Positions 42,612 through 52,169 of a stretch of 64,000 nucleotides of DNA are shown in pieces (positions within the stretch are counted from its first letter, which is position 1; every line of letters begins with the position of its first letter). The notes beneath the pieces are model-generated. The model was not told where the DNA came from, did not search any database, and saw nothing but the letters and a program-made list of their open reading frames with translations. Made by a program: the position numbers and the translations under genes. Source of the stretch: Nitrosomonadales bacterium (lineage in GTDB: Bacteria > Pseudomonadota > Gammaproteobacteria > Burkholderiales > Gallionellaceae); contig JACOUM010000012.1 in NCBI GenBank assembly GCA_016177795.1, positions 62,001-126,000 of the forward strand, in the 5' to 3' direction.

Positions 42612-43418
42612 TTACCGATTAATGGATTGGGCGTATTTGCGCGCGATGCGGGTGTTTTTCAGCAGGCCGCCGTCGACCAGGCGCGGGAACACGCCGTTCA
42701 GCCGCGCGAAGAAGGACTCCGGCTGGCCGATGAAATGTTCCTTGCGGCCGCGCTCAATCGCCTGCACGATCTGCGCGGCGACATAGTCCGGCGCGTCCAT
42801 GTTGGTTTTGGTTTCTTCCAGCATGCGTGTGGTGACGTCGTCGTTGAGCGGCGTCTTCGTGGCGCGCGGCGAGACATAGGTGACGCCCACTTTGCTATCG
42901 ACCAGCTCGCGGCGCAATGCCTCGGAAAATCCGCGCATCGCGAATTTGCTCGCGCAGTAAGTCGCGAAATGCGGGAAGCCGATCGAGCCGAAGGCCGAGC
43001 CGATGTTGACTATGCGCCCGCTGTCCTGTTTCAGCAGAAGCGGCAGCACGGCGCGCACCAGCAGCATCGGCGCGATCACGTTGACGCCGATCATCTGCTC
43101 GATGCGCTGCGGATCGTGGCGTTCGTACAGCGTAAAATCCATGATGCCGGCGTTGTTGATCAGCATGTCCACGCCGCCCAGCGCCTGCAGCGCCGAGTTC
43201 ACTGCCTGTTGTGGCGCGCCCTCGGCGGACAGGTCGAGCGCAATGGGCGCGGCAAAGCCGCCGCGTTGATTGATTTCTGCGCAGATCTCTTCCACGCGCG
43301 GCGCGTTGCGTTCGACCAGTGCCAGCCGCGCGCCCTTTTCCGCGAGCAGCAATGCGAGACGATAGCCGATGCCGCCGGCCGCGCCGGTCAATATGATGCG
43401 TTTACCCGATAAATTCAT
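42612..43418 (-). CDS. short-chain dehydrogenase/reductase
   Basis: The 268-residue SDR has the classical NAD(P) motif TGAAGGIGYRLA (residues 12-23), NNAGIMDF, Ser in NIGSAFGSIG and the YxxxK pair in TYCASKFAMRGFSEAL. It is the last gene of the five-gene operon and overlaps the ligase gene by four bases (ATGA). The reaction is probably reduction of a keto group, or oxidation of an alcohol, on an acyl-type substrate. Confidence 0.9.
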   Translation of the reverse strand: MNLSGKRIILTGAAGGIGYRLALLLAEKGARLALVERNAPRVEEICAEINQRGGFAAPIALDLSAEGAPQQAVNSALQALGGVDMLINNAGIMDFTLYERHDPQRIEQMIGVNVIAPMLLVRAVLPLLLKQDSGRIVNIGSAFGSIGFPHFATYCASKFAMRGFSEALRRELVDSKVGVTYVSPRATKTPLNDDVTTRMLEETKTNMDAPDYVAAQIVQAIERGRKEHFIGQPESFFARLNGVFPRLVDGGLLKNTRIARKYAQSINR

Positions 43419-44968
43419 TCAGTGCCTCCCGGTGTTGGAATGTCGGCCAGATCATCATCCGGTTTCTCCTTGTACAGTTGTTCGATGGATGTTTGATAAA
43501 CCTGCCAGATCGCCTCGCGCTTCAACCGGCCATTCGCGGTCAACTGGCCGTTCTGCGGCAGGAACGGCGCCCGCGCGGGCAGCCAGTATTTTACCCGCGC
43601 ATAATCCGGCAGCACACTGTTCGCCTCTTCGATGGCCTGGTTCACGGCGGCGAACGTTTCGGGCGTCGCGCCGCGCGGCACGATCACCGCCATATTCCAC
43701 GGGCGCGCCTCGCCGAACACCGCCGCCTGTGCGATGGCCGGATGCAGCGTCAGTTCGCGTTCCACCCATTCCGGCGACACGTTGCGCCCGAACGAGGTGA
43801 TGAAAATGTTTTTCTTGCGCCCGGTGAGATGCAGGAAACCCTGCTCGTCGAGATGGCCGATGTCGCCGGTCGGCCAGAATGCGCCCGGTTGCAGCGGCGC
43901 ATCGCCGGTATAGCCGAGCAGCGTCGCGCCACTCACCAGAATCTCGCCGTCCCCGGCAAATTTCACCCGCGCGTGCGCCAGCGGTTTGCCGACGCTGCCT
44001 GCACGGCGCGCTGCTTCGGTGTTGAGGGCGACCACCGAGGCGCATTCCGACAGGCCGTAGCCCTCGAACACCGGAATGCCGAGTTTCTCGGCGCGTTGTA
44101 GCAGGCGCGGCGCGACCGGCGCGCCGCCCACGGCGACGAAGCGCAACTGCTGCGGTGCGGGATGTCCCGCTTCGATGGCGGCCACCAGCGCATGCAGCAG
44201 TTGCGGCGTCAGGATGGTGGTGGTGGCGCGGCCTTGGATCAGCGCGGCCAGCATTTTTTTCACGTCCAGTCCGGTCGCGCCGCTCAGGCCCACGTCGGCG
44301 AGCGGCAGCAGATGGCAGCTTGCCCCGGCCAGCAGCGGCACATACGCGCCGGCGAGGTTTTCCAACAGGGTGGACAGCGGCAGCACGCTGACATGGCGGT
44401 CGTCCGCCGTGCCACGCGTCGCGTCCAGCAAGGAAGACGCGACCAGTTGCAGCGCGTCGGTGCCCAGACACACGCCTTTCGGCTGCCCGGTGGTGCCGGA
44501 GGTATAGGTGACCTTGACCGTGCCCGCGGGCAACGCCTTGGCGGCGATGTTGCGCAGGCGGATTTCGCTGTACGCCTGGCCATTCAGCTCATGAGTGAAT
44601 GTTGCATCGGTTTCGATGCCCGCGGCCTCAAGCAGCTTGCGGTATTGCTCCGGCTGGTCGGTGAAGATGTAGTCGATTCCGGCATCGCGGATGCTGTGGG
44701 CAATCTGCTCCGCCGAAAAAAAGAACGGCAACGGAATGACCGGCTTGCCGGCATGCCATCCGGCCAGATCGAGCACGGCCCAGAGCGGCGAATTGTCCAG
44801 CGCCAGTGCAACTGCCCGGGCGGGATGGGCGCGCAGTTGCGCGCTGGTCTGTTCGATTGCGGCGGCGAGTTCCCGGTAGCTGAGCGCATACCGATTGCCG
44901 ATCAGCGCTGGCGCGTCGGGTTGTTCGTGGCACAGCCGGGTGATGGCATCGATGACGGATGGGCTCAT
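43415..44968 (-). CDS. AMP-dependent acyl ligase (acyl-CoA synthetase-like)
   Basis: The 517-residue ANL-family protein has the AMP motif VKVTYTSGTTGQPKGVCLG (about 156-174), FEGYGLSECASVVALN, WPTGDIGHLDEQGFLHLTGR and the C-terminal KNIFITSFGRNVSPEWVE. The catalytic Lys is expected near NGQLTANGRLKREAI. It activates an acyl group as CoA or AMP ester. It follows the thermostable-hemolysin family gene by 13 bases and is coupled to the SDR. Substrate unknown. Confidence 0.9.
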   Translation of the reverse strand: MSPSVIDAITRLCHEQPDAPALIGNRYALSYRELAAAIEQTSAQLRAHPARAVALALDNSPLWAVLDLAGWHAGKPVIPLPFFFSAEQIAHSIRDAGIDYIFTDQPEQYRKLLEAAGIETDATFTHELNGQAYSEIRLRNIAAKALPAGTVKVTYTSGTTGQPKGVCLGTDALQLVASSLLDATRGTADDRHVSVLPLSTLLENLAGAYVPLLAGASCHLLPLADVGLSGATGLDVKKMLAALIQGRATTTILTPQLLHALVAAIEAGHPAPQQLRFVAVGGAPVAPRLLQRAEKLGIPVFEGYGLSECASVVALNTEAARRAGSVGKPLAHARVKFAGDGEILVSGATLLGYTGDAPLQPGAFWPTGDIGHLDEQGFLHLTGRKKNIFITSFGRNVSPEWVERELTLHPAIAQAAVFGEARPWNMAVIVPRGATPETFAAVNQAIEEANSVLPDYARVKYWLPARAPFLPQNGQLTANGRLKREAIWQVYQTSIEQLYKEKPDDDLADIPTPGGTE

Positions 44969-44981
44969 TTTTTTCCAAAAA

Positions 44982-45650
44982 TCATGTGCAGGTTTGGCAG
45001 TGTACGCAGGCTGCGTACTCGGGTGTCCCAGCCTCCGGAATACGGGGGTTGCTGCGCCGCTCGATGCGCTTCACCGCCATGACTTGCGGCTTCTGCGCAT
45101 AGTAGCTGCCCCACTCCACCTGTTCTTCCGCAGAGAGCCGGTTTTTGTCCGGTTCGCCGAGAATGACCGGATTCAACCCCATCTTGACAAACGCATTGCG
45201 CACCACCGGAACGGCGGTAAACACCGCCCATTGCTTGGAAGTAGCATGGAGCCGGTCAACGATGGCGGTAATCAGGTAGCGCGCCGTTCCCGGCTCGGTC
45301 ACCGAAAAATTGCCCACCCCGACAATGTCGTCGCGCCTGACCGGCAATCCGGTGTGCGCCGAGAGTACCGCCTCGATGGGTTGATCCAGATAGGTTTCCA
45401 GAAACAGCGGTCCAACTGCGGCACTGATAAATCCGCAAGCCGCAACCAGTTTGTTATCCTGGTCACGCAGGCTCATCAGGCAGGGTTTGAAGCGCTTGAT
45501 TTTTGCGCCATACGCCTTACGAAAGACATCGCCGATGAAGCGCTCGACCTCGGCGCGGTCCTCTGCATCAGGCTGGGAAAAGCGCACATCGAACGGGCGC
45601 TCAGGCAAGCCGGTGGCTGGATTGGAAATTATGGTATTCATCGGTTTCAC
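44982..45650 (-). CDS. thermostable hemolysin family protein
   Basis: The 222-residue protein belongs to the T_hemolysin family (PF12261, named after Vibrio delta-VPH): DVRFSQPDAEDRAEVERFIG, KPCLMSLRDQDNKLVAACGF, YLDQPIEAVLSAHTGLPVRR and GNFSVTEPGTARYLITAIVD. The fold resembles GNAT acyltransferases. The name does not prove toxicity, and there is no signal peptide. Its position beside an acyl ligase and SDR suggests a transferase acting on activated acyl groups. The C-terminus has four Cys (CVHCQTCT), perhaps a metal site. Confidence 0.83.
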   Translation of the reverse strand: MKPMNTIISNPATGLPERPFDVRFSQPDAEDRAEVERFIGDVFRKAYGAKIKRFKPCLMSLRDQDNKLVAACGFISAAVGPLFLETYLDQPIEAVLSAHTGLPVRRDDIVGVGNFSVTEPGTARYLITAIVDRLHATSKQWAVFTAVPVVRNAFVKMGLNPVILGEPDKNRLSAEEQVEWGSYYAQKPQVMAVKRIERRSNPRIPEAGTPEYAACVHCQTCT

Positions 45651-45705
45651 AAGGCTGCCGGCTGTCCGGAAGAAAGAAGTTCAGGGTTCATGGCGGCGTA
45701 GCGGA

Positions 45706-46650
45706 TCAGGCAGCTTTCAGTCTGGTGCGCGCATAGGAAATTCCTGCTTTGACCAGTTCCTTCGCGTCGTAGCGGTTGAGCATGTTGCAGCCGTTGCACA
45801 GCTCCGGGATCAATGCCATGCCTTCGCGCCTGGCCAGCACTTCGCGAATGCTCATATCCGCCACCTTCCCGATGGGGTGTTTATGGCCGACATCGTTGTA
45901 GCAATACAGGTAGTCGCCGCTCGCCGCAATGAAAACGTCGATGTTGCGCGGAATGCATTTGAAACGGTTGCTGCGCCACTGCTGGAAAATATCCCCGACG
46001 CCGGGAATGAAATCCAGTTCCTGCGAATGCAGGCGGTGCTGCCGGATCAGTTGGCGTAATTTCCCGGTAGCCAGTTCGTGCTCTTTCAGGGTGCCGCCGC
46101 GGTTGTACAGGGTGGGCGACATGGTGAGAATTTCCACGCCCTGCGCGCGCAGCCAGGCGATGGTATCCGGCAGCGACGGCAGGCATTCCGGCATCGGCGT
46201 GAGGCTGATGGCCAGCTGGGTATGTTTGAACAGCTGCTGCGCCAGCCTGATGTTTTCCATGACGCGCGCCTGGTCGAGATTGGCGTGCACGCGCTTGTAA
46301 ACTTCCGGGTCGATGCTGGAAAAAGAAACGATCAGCACGTCAATCGCCCCATCCAGATGGCGGATGCGTTCGGCATCGAGCTGCTGGCCGTTGCTCACCA
46401 TATCGAAGCGAATCGGGTGGCCGCGCATGTCGTCCACGAATTCGAAGAATTTGGTATGCGTGGTGGGCTCACCATATCCGGCGACAACGGCGCGGAACAC
46501 ATCCTGCGGGGTCAGGCGTTCCAGCACCTTGCGCCAGGTCTGCTCCTTCATCAGCATGGGGTTGTCGATCAGGTCTCGCGGACACATCGGGCACAGCGCA
46601 TTGCACTTGCTGGTCCACTCGACATTGACGGCGATGCGGTAGTTGCTCAT
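45706..46650 (-). CDS. radical SAM protein with SPASM-like C-terminus
   Basis: The 314-residue protein has the radical-SAM cluster motif CNALCPMC (CxxxCxxC) near residues 17-24, GYGEPTTHTKF as the GGE-like segment, and a C-terminal Cys-rich part (RFKCIPRN, YLYCYNDVGH, ELCNGCNML) resembling SPASM/Twitch auxiliary iron-sulfur domains. Such proteins modify peptides or small molecules by radical chemistry. It overlaps the PPOX-like gene by four bases. No short precursor peptide gene was recognised next to it. Confidence 0.87.
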   Translation of the reverse strand: MSNYRIAVNVEWTSKCNALCPMCPRDLIDNPMLMKEQTWRKVLERLTPQDVFRAVVAGYGEPTTHTKFFEFVDDMRGHPIRFDMVSNGQQLDAERIRHLDGAIDVLIVSFSSIDPEVYKRVHANLDQARVMENIRLAQQLFKHTQLAISLTPMPECLPSLPDTIAWLRAQGVEILTMSPTLYNRGGTLKEHELATGKLRQLIRQHRLHSQELDFIPGVGDIFQQWRSNRFKCIPRNIDVFIAASGDYLYCYNDVGHKHPIGKVADMSIREVLARREGMALIPELCNGCNMLNRYDAKELVKAGISYARTRLKAA

Positions 46651-47183
46651 TTCGTATATTTATTGATATCCGGAAGCGGTTCGGCCGGAACCATGTGCGG
46701 AACATAAGCCGGGCAGCTCGGCGCCACCAGCTCGATGTCCACGACGACGACGCATTCCGCCTGCGGGAACGCTTCCATCATCTCCGCGTTTTCATGGATG
46801 GACGCCCTGCCGTTCACGCGCAGGCGGGCGCCGTCGGAGAAATCGATGAACAGCATGCTGACGTAAGGGTTGAGCAGGATGTTGCCGAGGCTCGCATAGA
46901 CGCCGTTGCCTTTCACGCGCGCTTCGAAATGCGGGAACGCCAGGCGATTCGGCGCCAGCACCTTGACCAAGCCGGGTCCGCCGCCCTTGAACGAGCAGTC
47001 GCAGCGTCCATCGGGAGCACTGGTGGCGAGAAAGAAGAACGGTGCCGCCTCGATCCGGGCGTGAACCTGCTCCGGGAGGCGATCCCAGATAAGCTGGCTG
47101 ATGCGCGCCTCGGTCCACAGCTCCGGGTTGCCCCAGCGTTGCTGCGCGTCAAGTTCGCCAACGTGAAAAGGCGATGAAGTCAT
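46647..47183 (-). CDS. pyridoxamine 5'-phosphate oxidase-like flavin-binding protein
   Basis: From the ATG at 47183 the protein is 178 residues. It has a split-barrel FMN fold: FFFLATSAPDGRCDCSFKGG, LAFPHFEARVKGNGVYASLG, NILLNPYVSMLFIDFSDGAR and RLRVNGRASIHENAEM. It probably reduces or oxidises a small molecule, or uses F420/FMN. An in-frame start at 47228 would add 15 residues. It is the first gene of the operon. Confidence 0.83.
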   Translation of the reverse strand: MTSSPFHVGELDAQQRWGNPELWTEARISQLIWDRLPEQVHARIEAAPFFFLATSAPDGRCDCSFKGGGPGLVKVLAPNRLAFPHFEARVKGNGVYASLGNILLNPYVSMLFIDFSDGARLRVNGRASIHENAEMMEAFPQAECVVVVDIELVAPSCPAYVPHMVPAEPLPDINKYTK

Positions 47184-47510
47184 AGCGAAAATCCCTGGAA
47201 AATATTTCTGAAAATGCTGTCCCGACAAGGACCATTAGCTTAGCCGTAAAGTTCAAGCTTGAGGCGAGGATGCACGCTGGATTTTGTAATCATTTGTAAT
47301 GGTAAATTTGCGGTGGCGGTTTTTTTTTAGGGTGTCCTCCACTTACCACAACTATGACTATAGAGAGGTTGTCATATAAGAGACAGTCAATTATTTTTAT
47401 AAAAACAATAAATATTGCTTATGGTTTGGCAGGGTTGCGTTATCTTGTATTTTCACTTCCGGCGATGCGGCATGTTGCCGCGCGATTGCTGCACGCCGGG
47501 TGCCGCAGTG
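47184..47510. other. divergent intergenic region, AT-rich
   Basis: No gene is seen in this 327-base stretch between the PPOX-like operon (minus) and the RND operon (plus). It is unusually AT-rich for the window, with runs of T near 47318-47328 and a stretch ATTATTTTTATAAAAACAAT near 47390, and should hold the promoter of the minus-strand operon. Confidence 0.6.
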
Positions 47511-47539
47511 TTGACAGTCGCCGCCCCTGACTCTACATT
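47511..47539 (+). promoter_or_regulatory. promoter of RND efflux operon
   Basis: TTGACA (47511-47516), a perfect -35 box, is followed after 17 bases by TACATT (47534-47539). The start codon of the adaptor gene lies about 30 bases downstream. Confidence 0.75.
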
Positions 47540-47568
47540 GCCCTTCCCTCGCATGACCCGAAATCAAT

Positions 47569-48612
47569 ATGAAGCCCAGTATGCTGTTAATCGCCCTTAT
47601 GCCCGTCGCCCTTGCCGGGTGCAACCAGGAGCCTGCGCCGGCCAGCGTGATCGAGCGGCCGGCCCTGACCATGGTGGCGGGTTCTGCCGCAACCGCCGGC
47701 GGCAACACTTATAGCGGCGAGATTCGCGCGCGCCACGAAACGCAACCGGGTTTCCGTGTCGGCGGGAAGATTATCGAGCGGCTGGTGGACACGGGTACGC
47801 GGGTCAAGGCGGGACAGGCACTGATGCGCCTCGATCCCGGCGATGCCGGTTTGCAGCTCGGTTCGGCGGAAGCGCAATACCAGTTGGCCAGAGCCGACGC
47901 GGAGCGCCATCGCAAGTTGCACAGCCAGGGTTTTATCAGTCAGTCGGCACTGGATGCCAAGGAGGCCGCGCTCAAGACCGCTGCCGCCCAAGCCGGGCTG
48001 GCGCGCAACCAGTCCGCCTACACCACATTGCATGCCGACCGCGCCGGGGTGGTTGCCGTCATTTTGGCGGAGGCCGGCCAGGTGGTCAGCGCCGGGCAGC
48101 CGGTGCTGCGCCTGGCACAGGATGGTGCGCGCGAAGTGGCGATTGCGATACCGGAAGCGCACTTGGCCAATCTCAAGGTCGGCGCCGCCGCCGAAATCAC
48201 CCTGCTGGCCGCTGGCGAGAATTCTGCGCCGCTGGCGGGGCATCTGCGCGAACTGGCTCCGGCGGCCGACCCGGCCAGCCGCACTTTTGCGGCGCGCGTG
48301 GCGCTGACCCAGCCCGGTCCTGATGTAGCCCTGGGCATGACGGCGCGGGTGCGTTTCATGGCAAACGGGAAGCGTGACGGTTTGCTGATACCGCTGACTG
48401 CGATTTTCCAGCAGGGCAGGCAGGCGGCGGTGTGGATCGTCGCCGCCGACCGCACCGTCAGCCTGCGGCAGGTAGAGGTTGCCGCATACCGCGATGACGG
48501 CGCCATCATTAGCGGCGGACTGGCGGCGGGCGAGCGCATCGTCAGCAACGGGGTGCATCGTCTGGCGGCCGGGGAAAAAATCCGCGTCATCGAGAGCGAT
48601 AGCGCGCAATGA
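47569..48612 (+). CDS. RND efflux periplasmic adaptor lipoprotein
   Basis: The 347-residue HlyD-family adaptor has a lipoprotein signal ending in ALAGC (Cys17), a barrel-sandwich hybrid domain (ETQPGFRVGGKIIERLVDTG, VKAGQALMRLDPGDAGLQLG), an alpha-hairpin, the second lipoyl half (LHADRAGVVAVILAEAGQVV) and a beta-barrel. It links the inner-membrane pump to an outer-membrane channel. The channel gene is not adjacent. The gene overlaps the pump gene by four bases (ATGA). Confidence 0.93.
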   Translation: MKPSMLLIALMPVALAGCNQEPAPASVIERPALTMVAGSAATAGGNTYSGEIRARHETQPGFRVGGKIIERLVDTGTRVKAGQALMRLDPGDAGLQLGSAEAQYQLARADAERHRKLHSQGFISQSALDAKEAALKTAAAQAGLARNQSAYTTLHADRAGVVAVILAEAGQVVSAGQPVLRLAQDGAREVAIAIPEAHLANLKVGAAAEITLLAAGENSAPLAGHLRELAPAADPASRTFAARVALTQPGPDVALGMTARVRFMANGKRDGLLIPLTAIFQQGRQAAVWIVAADRTVSLRQVEVAAYRDDGAIISGGLAAGERIVSNGVHRLAAGEKIRVIESDSAQ

Positions 48613-51600
48613 AGGGGCCGAATCTTTCCGCCTGGTCGCTGACGCACCGGCAGATGGTGCTGTTCCTGATCATCGTGCTGATGGGCGCGGGTATGATTTC
48701 CTACCTCAACCTCGGACGCGCCGAAGACCCGGACTTCACCTTCAAGGTGATGGTGGTGCGCACCCTGTGGCCGGGGGCGACGGCGCAGGAGGTCGAGCAG
48801 GAACTGACCGAGCGCATCGAGAAGAAACTGCAGGAAACGCCTTGGGTGGACGTGCTGCGCTCCGCCTCCAAGCCGGGCGACTCGATGGTGTTCGTGATAC
48901 TCAAGGATTACACGCCGAAGAAAGAAGTCCCCGAGGCATGGCGCCAGGTGCGCAAGAAACTGGATGACATCCGCCACACCCTGCCGGAAGGCGTGCAAGG
49001 TCCGTTCCCCAACGACGAGTTCGGCGACGTGCAGATCAACATTTTCGCGCTGACCGGCGACGGCTTCGATCTGGCGGCATTGCGCCGCTACGCTGACCAA
49101 GCCGCCATGGAGTTGAAACAGGTGCCTGATGTGCGGCGCGTCGAATTGTTCGGCGTGCAGGACGAGAAAATCTATCTCGAGGTTGCGCCGAATCGTCTGG
49201 CGAATCTGGGCATCACGCCCGGCCAGATCGGCGAGGCCCTGCAGAAACAAAACAGGGTGAGCCCGTCCGGTTTTGTCGATACCGCGACCGACCGGGTGCA
49301 GTTGCGCGTATCCGGCGGGTTCGACAGCGTCGAGCGGGTGCGCAATGCCGATTTGCTGGTGAACGGGCGGCACTTCCGTCTGGGCGATATCGCCCGGGTG
49401 TCGCGCGGCTTTGCCGATCCGCCCAACCCGCAGATGCGCGTCGGCGGCCAGCCTGCCATCGGCATCGGCGTCGTGATGGACAAGGGCGGGGATGTGATCC
49501 GCCTCGGCGAAAATCTGAAGCTGGCGATGAAGAAGATCGCGGCGGATTTGCCGGCGGGCGTGGATGTGCATGTGGTCGCCAACCAGCCGGATGTGGTGAA
49601 AGGCTCGATCCGCCTGTTCGAGAATTCGCTGAGCGAGGCGGTGCTGATCGTGCTGGCGGTATCGTTCCTCAGTCTCGGCTGGCGCACCGGCACGGTGGTG
49701 GCGTTGTCCATCCCGCTGGTACTGGCGATCACCTTTTTCCTGATGAAAGCATTCGGCATCGATTTGCAGCGCATCTCGCTCGGCGCGCTGGTGATTGCGC
49801 TGGGTCTGCTGGTGGACGATGCGATCATCGCCGTGGAAATGATGGTGGTGAAAATGGAACAGGGCTGGGATCGCTTCAAGGCCGCGACCTTCGCCTACAC
49901 CTCGACCGCGTTCCCGATGCTCACCGGTACGCTGATTACCGCTGCCGCGTTCACGCCGGTGGGCTTTTCCAAATCGGCGGCGAGCGAATACACCTTCTCG
50001 ATTTTCGCGGTGGTGACCATCGCGCTGCTCACCTCGTGGATCGTCGCGGTGGTGTTCACGCCTTACCTCGGCTACCGCTTGCTCGATCCGAAAAAGCTGC
50101 TGGAAAAAGCGCAGAGGCACGGCACGGACATTTACGACACGCCGTTCTATCGCCGCTTCCGCGCGGTGGTGACCTGGTGCCTGCGCAACCGCTGGAAGGT
50201 GATTGCCGCGACAGTGGGCATCTTCGCGCTGTCCATCGCTGCCTTCAACATCGGGGTGCAGAAACAGTTTTTCCCCGCCGCCAGCCGCATCGAACTGATC
50301 GTCGATGTCTGGCTGCCGCAGGGCGCATCGATCAAGACGACCGAAACCGAAACCAGACGCATCGAGCAGATATTGGCCAATGATCCGGCAGTGGCCAGCT
50401 ACTCCTCTTATATCGGCAACGGTGCGCCGCGCTTCTTCCTGTCGCTCGACGTACGCCTGTTCAGCGACAACTATGCGCAAGTGGTGATCGTCACCAAGGG
50501 CCTGCAAGAACGCGAGGAACTCAAGCGCAAGCTGACCAACATCTTCAATTCGGCGGAAGGCGGCTTTCCGCATATCCACGCGCGCGTGTCGCGCCTGGAG
50601 AACGGCCCGCCGATCGGTTATCCGGTGCAGTTCCGCGTGATGGGACAGGATGTCGAGCAGGTGCGCACCATCGCCGGCCAGGTGGCCGACCTGATGCGCG
50701 CCAACGTGCATCTGCAGGATGTCAGTTTCGACTGGAATGAAAAGGTCAAGGCGTTGCGCGTCGAAGTAGATCAGGACCGGGCACGCCGGCTCGGCACCTC
50801 CAGCCGGGAGATTGCGCAGGCGCTGCAAGGCTGGCTGAACGGCGTGGCATTGGCGCAATATCGCGAAGGCGACCAGTTGATCGACGTGGTGTGGCGCGGC
50901 GAAAATGAAAATGAAACCCGCTCGCTGAACCGCCTGCCGGAGCTGGATATTCCATTGCCGGACGGGCGCCATGTGCCGCTGGCGCAGGTGGCGAAACTGG
51001 TGCCGGTGCTGGAAGAAGGGCTGGTCTGGCGGCGCAACCGCCTGCCAACCATGACCGTGCTCGGCGACATGGCCGACAAGACGCAACCCGCGACGGTGTC
51101 GGTGGAGATGAACAAACAGCTTGATGCGCTGCGCGCCACGCTGCCGATCGGCTATCGCATCGAAATGGGCGGCAGCATCGAGGAGTCTGCCAAGGGCGAG
51201 ACCGCGATCAAGGCAGTGGTGCCGCTGATGCTGGTCGGCGTGATCACGCTGCTGATGATCCAGCTGCAAAGCATCAGCCGCACCGTCATCGTGCTGCTCA
51301 CCGCGCCGCTCGGGCTGATCGGCGTGACGCTGGCGCTGCTGCTGTTCCGGGTGCCGTTCGGCTTTGTCGCCAATCTCGGTTTCATCGCGCTGGCCGGGAT
51401 GATCATGCGCAACTCGGTGATTCTGGTGGACCAGATCCGCCAGGACGAGGAGGAAGGCAAGACGCAGTGGGAAGCGATCATCGGCTCCACCGTGCGCCGC
51501 TTCCGCCCGATCATGCTGACTGCCGCCGCAGCGATTCTGGCGATGATTCCGCTGACCCGCCAAGTGTTCTGGGGGCCGATGGCGGTGTCCATCATGGGCG

Positions 51601-51707
51601 GACTGGTCATCGCCACATTGCTCACCTGCCTGTTCCTGCCGGCGCTGTATGCGGCATGGTTCCGGGTAAAAGAACAAAATGTCACGCCTACAATCGACAT
51701 ATCATAA
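48609..51707 (+). CDS. RND efflux transporter permease
   Basis: The 1032-residue protein has twelve predicted membrane helices and two large periplasmic loops, as in AcrB-family pumps. It starts with a helix (QMVLFLIIVLMGAGMISYLN) and PGATAQEVEQELTERIEKKL; helix 4 contains GALVIALGLLVDDAIIAVEM, with the proton-relay acidic residues. Substrate unknown; the sequence belongs to the drug/solvent rather than the heavy-metal branch as far as I can tell. Coupled to the adaptor gene. Confidence 0.94.
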   Translation: MKGPNLSAWSLTHRQMVLFLIIVLMGAGMISYLNLGRAEDPDFTFKVMVVRTLWPGATAQEVEQELTERIEKKLQETPWVDVLRSASKPGDSMVFVILKDYTPKKEVPEAWRQVRKKLDDIRHTLPEGVQGPFPNDEFGDVQINIFALTGDGFDLAALRRYADQAAMELKQVPDVRRVELFGVQDEKIYLEVAPNRLANLGITPGQIGEALQKQNRVSPSGFVDTATDRVQLRVSGGFDSVERVRNADLLVNGRHFRLGDIARVSRGFADPPNPQMRVGGQPAIGIGVVMDKGGDVIRLGENLKLAMKKIAADLPAGVDVHVVANQPDVVKGSIRLFENSLSEAVLIVLAVSFLSLGWRTGTVVALSIPLVLAITFFLMKAFGIDLQRISLGALVIALGLLVDDAIIAVEMMVVKMEQGWDRFKAATFAYTSTAFPMLTGTLITAAAFTPVGFSKSAASEYTFSIFAVVTIALLTSWIVAVVFTPYLGYRLLDPKKLLEKAQRHGTDIYDTPFYRRFRAVVTWCLRNRWKVIAATVGIFALSIAAFNIGVQKQFFPAASRIELIVDVWLPQGASIKTTETETRRIEQILANDPAVASYSSYIGNGAPRFFLSLDVRLFSDNYAQVVIVTKGLQEREELKRKLTNIFNSAEGGFPHIHARVSRLENGPPIGYPVQFRVMGQDVEQVRTIAGQVADLMRANVHLQDVSFDWNEKVKALRVEVDQDRARRLGTSSREIAQALQGWLNGVALAQYREGDQLIDVVWRGENENETRSLNRLPELDIPLPDGRHVPLAQVAKLVPVLEEGLVWRRNRLPTMTVLGDMADKTQPATVSVEMNKQLDALRATLPIGYRIEMGGSIEESAKGETAIKAVVPLMLVGVITLLMIQLQSISRTVIVLLTAPLGLIGVTLALLLFRVPFGFVANLGFIALAGMIMRNSVILVDQIRQDEEEGKTQWEAIIGSTVRRFRPIMLTAAAAILAMIPLTRQVFWGPMAVSIMGGLVIATLLTCLFLPALYAAWFRVKEQNVTPTIDIS

Positions 51708-52169
51708 TTTTACTTCGACAATCAGACCCCCGGTTGCCGGGAAACAGGGAGTCAACGGGAAATGTGGTTATGCAACAACGCCAAACTGATGCACTATAGT
51801 CGCCGGAAGCATCATGCGAAATAACAGCAAACGGTTACTTGGCCATTCTGTCGCACCCCATGTCATGTCAGACAAACACTGTCAGCAGGACGACTCTTTC
51901 TCTTACATTGCAATCAGGCAAACGCCTATGCATCTTCCGCATGGGGTATAGCAACATTAATCCCCCGCGGGCTTTGAAGCAAAGCGCTCCACATGCGCGA
52001 GGAAATCGTGCAGATTCAAATTCCGGGGGCGGCGACAGCCTGCGGTGATTCGGTTGGCGCACCCTTGCGTCGGACAATATTCCACATGGCGTTCTGTACC
52101 ACGGCACTTTACATGGTGCCTATTTCAATTTATGTAAAATGCAAGAACTGCAACGGAAGAGAAAAATAA
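51708..52169. other. gene-free leader upstream of the NIT two-component locus
   Basis: No gene is supported in these 462 bases. Bases 51867-51965 resemble 55187-55284 in order and spacing: TCAGAC, ACACTG, CTTACAT, CCTAT, a GGT box and AT-AA-CCCC. The second copy lies upstream of the paralogous sensor gene, so this is probably a shared promoter or operator region. Confidence 0.6.

Noticed and set aside
44982-45650. Secreted pore-forming toxin, based on the family name thermostable hemolysin
   Set aside because: No signal peptide or amphipathic pore segment is visible, and the neighbours are acyl-metabolism genes; the name is historical.
48018-51677. Open frame of 1219 codons on the minus strand
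   Set aside because: It lies antisense to the RND permease and adaptor genes, which have full family motifs; the His/Arg-rich translation is typical of an antisense shadow in GC-rich DNA.
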